A stretch of 16,696 nucleotides of DNA from Treponema sp. (GTDB taxonomy: Bacteria > Spirochaetota > Spirochaetia > Treponematales > Breznakiellaceae). The stretch spans positions 1 to 16,696 of the forward strand of contig JAISZE010000056.1 of assembly GCA_031269405.1 (NCBI GenBank), in the 5' to 3' direction. The position numbers were made by a program, and so were the translations under genes. The notes under the pieces are model-generated. The model did no database searches. It was given only the letters and a program-made list of their open reading frames with translations, and was not told where the DNA came from. Positions 15,343 through 16,696 of the stretch are shown here, piece by piece (position 1 is the first letter of the stretch; every line of letters starts with the position of its first letter).

Positions 15343-15359
15343 TTTTATTCTCTGTAGCT

Positions 15360-15389
15360 AATATACTATAATCAAAGGCAAATAACCAA
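15360..15389 (-). promoter_or_regulatory. Putative promoter of the broken barrel gene
   Basis: On the minus strand, TTGGTT (complement of 15384-15389) and TATATT (complement of 15360-15365) are spaced by 18 bp, with a start of transcription expected near 15353. The leader is short, and only a weak AGAG ribosome site precedes ATG 15342. Confidence 0.45.
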
Positions 15390-15407
15390 TATCTTTAGCC
15401 ATAGTAT
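15363..15407. repeat. 7-bp inverted repeat in the divergent promoter region
   Basis: ATACTAT at 15363-15369 and ATAGTAT at 15401-15407 are exact reverse complements 31 bp apart, within the AT-rich gap between the divergent genes. It could be an operator pair, but short AT-rich repeats arise often by chance. Its left half overlaps the minus-strand -10 region. Confidence 0.3.
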
Positions 15408-15424
15408 TTTTTATAGAACAATAT

Positions 15425-15430
15425 TATACT
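15425..15430 (+). promoter_or_regulatory. Putative -10 box of the amidohydrolase gene
   Basis: TATACT at 15425-15430 (also TATTAT at 15422-15427) lies only 11 bases before ATG 15442. Transcription would start around 15437, leaving about five bases before the start codon. No -35 box is convincing. No Shine-Dalgarno sequence is visible in the region before the ATG. Confidence 0.4.
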
Positions 15431-15441
15431 TTTTTAGTACA

Positions 15442-16584
15442 ATGAATAATGAAGAACTACAAAAGAAGCTTGTTCCCTGGTTTGAATGGTTCCACCGCCA
15501 TCCCGAGCTGGGGCACGAGGAAATAGAAACTACCGCGAAAATCGGGGAGATCCTTAAGGGCGTCGGGGTGGAAATCATGGATACAGGGCTTAAAACCGGC
15601 CTTGTTGCCCGGATAGGCTCAGGCAGGCCTGTCGTGGCCCTGCGCTGCGATATCGACGCCCTCCCTATTACGGAAGAATCGGGCTTGCCGTACATGTCTG
15701 AGATTCCCGGGCGCATGCACGCCTGCGGCCACGATTTTCATACTACCGCCATGCTGGGCGCCGCCGTCCTGCTCCGCGAGGGGGAAGGGCGGCTTCGGGG
15801 TTCTGTCAAGCTGGTTTTCCAGCCCGGCGAGGAAACCGCAAGGGGTTCGGCCGTAGTTCTGTCCACAGGGGCCTTGGATGATATGGAAGAGATCTACGGC
15901 CTCCATGTGAGTCCCGAACTTCCCCCGGGCCGGATTGGTGTCAGTCCGGGGCCGGTATACGCGGCAGTTGGGGACTTCAGCATGCGTATTCGGGGCAAAG
16001 GGAGCCATGCCGGTTATCCTCATCTTTCCAGGGACCCTGTCGTAGCAATGGGCCAGATTATCAATGCTGCGCAGACCATTGTGAGCCGCAGCGCCAATCC
16101 CTTTGACCCTTCTGTGGTAAGCATAACCCATGCCGAAGGGGGTAATACCTGGAATGTCATACCTCCGGAAGCGTTTATTGAAGGTACCATACGTTCTCTG
16201 GGAACCGCCCAATTCACCCTTCTCGCCCAGCGTCTGGGGGAAATCGTGAAAGGCGTCGAGCTTTCCAGCGGTACCGCTATAGAATACCGCTGGCGTATGG
16301 GGTCTCCTGCGGTGGATAACGATCCTGTTCTGGTTGATTTTGTCCTCCAAACCGCCAGGGATCTGGGTTTTTCGGCAGGCCCTTCTACCCCCGGTATGGG
16401 CGGCGAGGATTTTGCCCTTTATCAGCAGAAGGTAAAAGGCGTTTTCTGGAACATAGGCGTCGGCAGCCCCGAAGTTATCCACCACCCAAGGTTCATCGCC
16501 AACCCCGCGCCTCTTTCAACCGCTTCCGCCTTGCTGGCCGCCCTTGCGGTCAAATCCCTGGAACGGAATATGATGAAACCATAG
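15442..16584 (+). CDS. M20-family (M20D) amidohydrolase
   Basis: This is a metal-dependent amidohydrolase of peptidase family M20D, the group of hippurate and N-acyl-amino-acid hydrolases. Members split N-acyl or N-aryl amides of amino acids, and the substrate here cannot be told. The 380-residue product shows the metal-binding order of the family: HACGHD at 93-98 (with Cys95 and His97), GEE with Glu130-Glu131 after FQPGEE, His155 in YGLHV, and the C-terminal IHHPRF with His347-His348. GMGGEDFALYQQ is another conserved block. The lid domain lies between residues of about 180 and 290 (GSHAGYPHLSRDPVVAMGQI). There is no signal peptide, so it is cytoplasmic. No clear ribosome site precedes ATG 15442, and no in-frame ATG nearby offers a better start. 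Full family length is present. Confidence 0.93.
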   Translation: MNNEELQKKLVPWFEWFHRHPELGHEEIETTAKIGEILKGVGVEIMDTGLKTGLVARIGSGRPVVALRCDIDALPITEESGLPYMSEIPGRMHACGHDFHTTAMLGAAVLLREGEGRLRGSVKLVFQPGEETARGSAVVLSTGALDDMEEIYGLHVSPELPPGRIGVSPGPVYAAVGDFSMRIRGKGSHAGYPHLSRDPVVAMGQIINAAQTIVSRSANPFDPSVVSITHAEGGNTWNVIPPEAFIEGTIRSLGTAQFTLLAQRLGEIVKGVELSSGTAIEYRWRMGSPAVDNDPVLVDFVLQTARDLGFSAGPSTPGMGGEDFALYQQKVKGVFWNIGVGSPEVIHHPRFIANPAPLSTASALLAALAVKSLERNMMKP

Positions 16585-16610
16585 TTGCCGTTTTTTTTTT
16601 TTCGTTTTTT
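16562..16610 (+). terminator. Possible intrinsic terminator after the amidohydrolase
   Basis: AACGG at 16562-16566 can pair with CCGTT at 16588-16592 across a 21-nt loop, followed by twelve T from 16591 and six more T at 16605-16610. The stem is weak and begins inside the coding region, but the long T-run is what a terminator needs. Support is moderate to low. Confidence 0.35.
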
Positions 16611-16622
16611 AACTTTAAAGAC

Positions 16623-16655
16623 TTGACATTCGTGTTCTGTCTGTGGTTATATAAT
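16623..16655 (+). promoter_or_regulatory. Putative promoter of the tRNA gene
   Basis: TTGACA at 16623-16628 and TATAAT at 16650-16655 are both perfect hexamers, but 21 bp apart. TTATAT at 16647-16652 would give 18 bp. Transcription near 16662 would leave a leader of about 13 nt before the mature tRNA end. Confidence 0.6.
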
Positions 16656-16674
16656 ATTAAGGATAAGGACTTAC

Positions 16675-16696
16675 GCCACCTTAGCTCAGTTGGTAG
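16675..16696 (+). tRNA. 5' end of a tRNA gene, possibly tRNA-Thr
   Basis: The last 22 bases read as acceptor strand GCCACCT, U8-A9, D-stem GCTC and loop AGTTGGTAG with the invariant GG. This is the start of a bacterial elongator tRNA, cut off by the window. The anticodon is outside, so the amino acid is uncertain; the 5' sequence resembles many bacterial tRNA-Thr genes. Confidence 0.75.

Noticed and set aside
1..16696. CRISPR array, prophage, transposon or defence island
   Set aside because: No regularly spaced repeats, integrase, transposase or known defence genes are visible. The packed genes are flagellar and housekeeping in character.

Overview
The window looks like the chromosome of a treponeme-like spirochaete with fairly high GC. 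The basis is a compact flagellar gene run (fliO-P-Q-R-flhB-flhA-flhF-flhG-x-fliA-fapA-x-x) whose order matches treponemes. Proteins with treponeme-like features support this, such as the DLQWFAAEDEGRT N-terminus of FlhB. The assignment rests on gene content and recall of protein families, not on a database search.

Layout. Positions 1-112 hold perhaps the last codons of an upstream gene and a promoter-like site. Positions 113-1831 encode a cytoplasmic glycoside hydrolase family 2 enzyme. At 1832-1908 there is a short control region with an extended -10 promoter that overlaps a 10-bp inverted repeat. Positions 1909-14349 are one co-directional, tightly packed flagellar operon. Its first half encodes the export gate (FliO, FliP, FliQ, FliR, FlhB, FlhA). 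The middle encodes the two nucleotide-binding proteins that place flagella (FlhF, FlhG), a two-helix membrane protein of unknown function and the sigma-28 factor FliA. The end encodes a FapA/DUF342 protein with a Jag-N-like domain, a small charged protein and a membrane-coiled-coil-HTH protein that resembles Bacillus SwrB (DUF6115). Gaps are 0-33 nt and several genes overlap, so translational coupling is likely.

At 14346-15342 on the minus strand is a broken gene for an exported, probably outer-membrane beta-barrel protein, with one frameshift and one in-frame TAG. Its stop codon and that of the last operon gene share a TTAA. An AT-rich divergent promoter region (15343-15441) follows, then an M20-family amidohydrolase (15442-16584) that may be read from a nearly leaderless mRNA. 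The window ends with a T-rich, terminator-like stretch, a TTGACA/TATAAT promoter and the first 22 nt of a tRNA gene.

How the genes work together. FliP/Q/R form the export pore with FlhB as specificity switch and FlhA as the energised gate, helped by FliO. FlhF and FlhG set where and how many flagella are built, and FliA turns on late flagellar genes. The three poorly known genes between flhG and the operon end, together with FapA, are the best candidates for undescribed flagellar accessory functions. I found no CRISPR array, phage, transposon or defence system.
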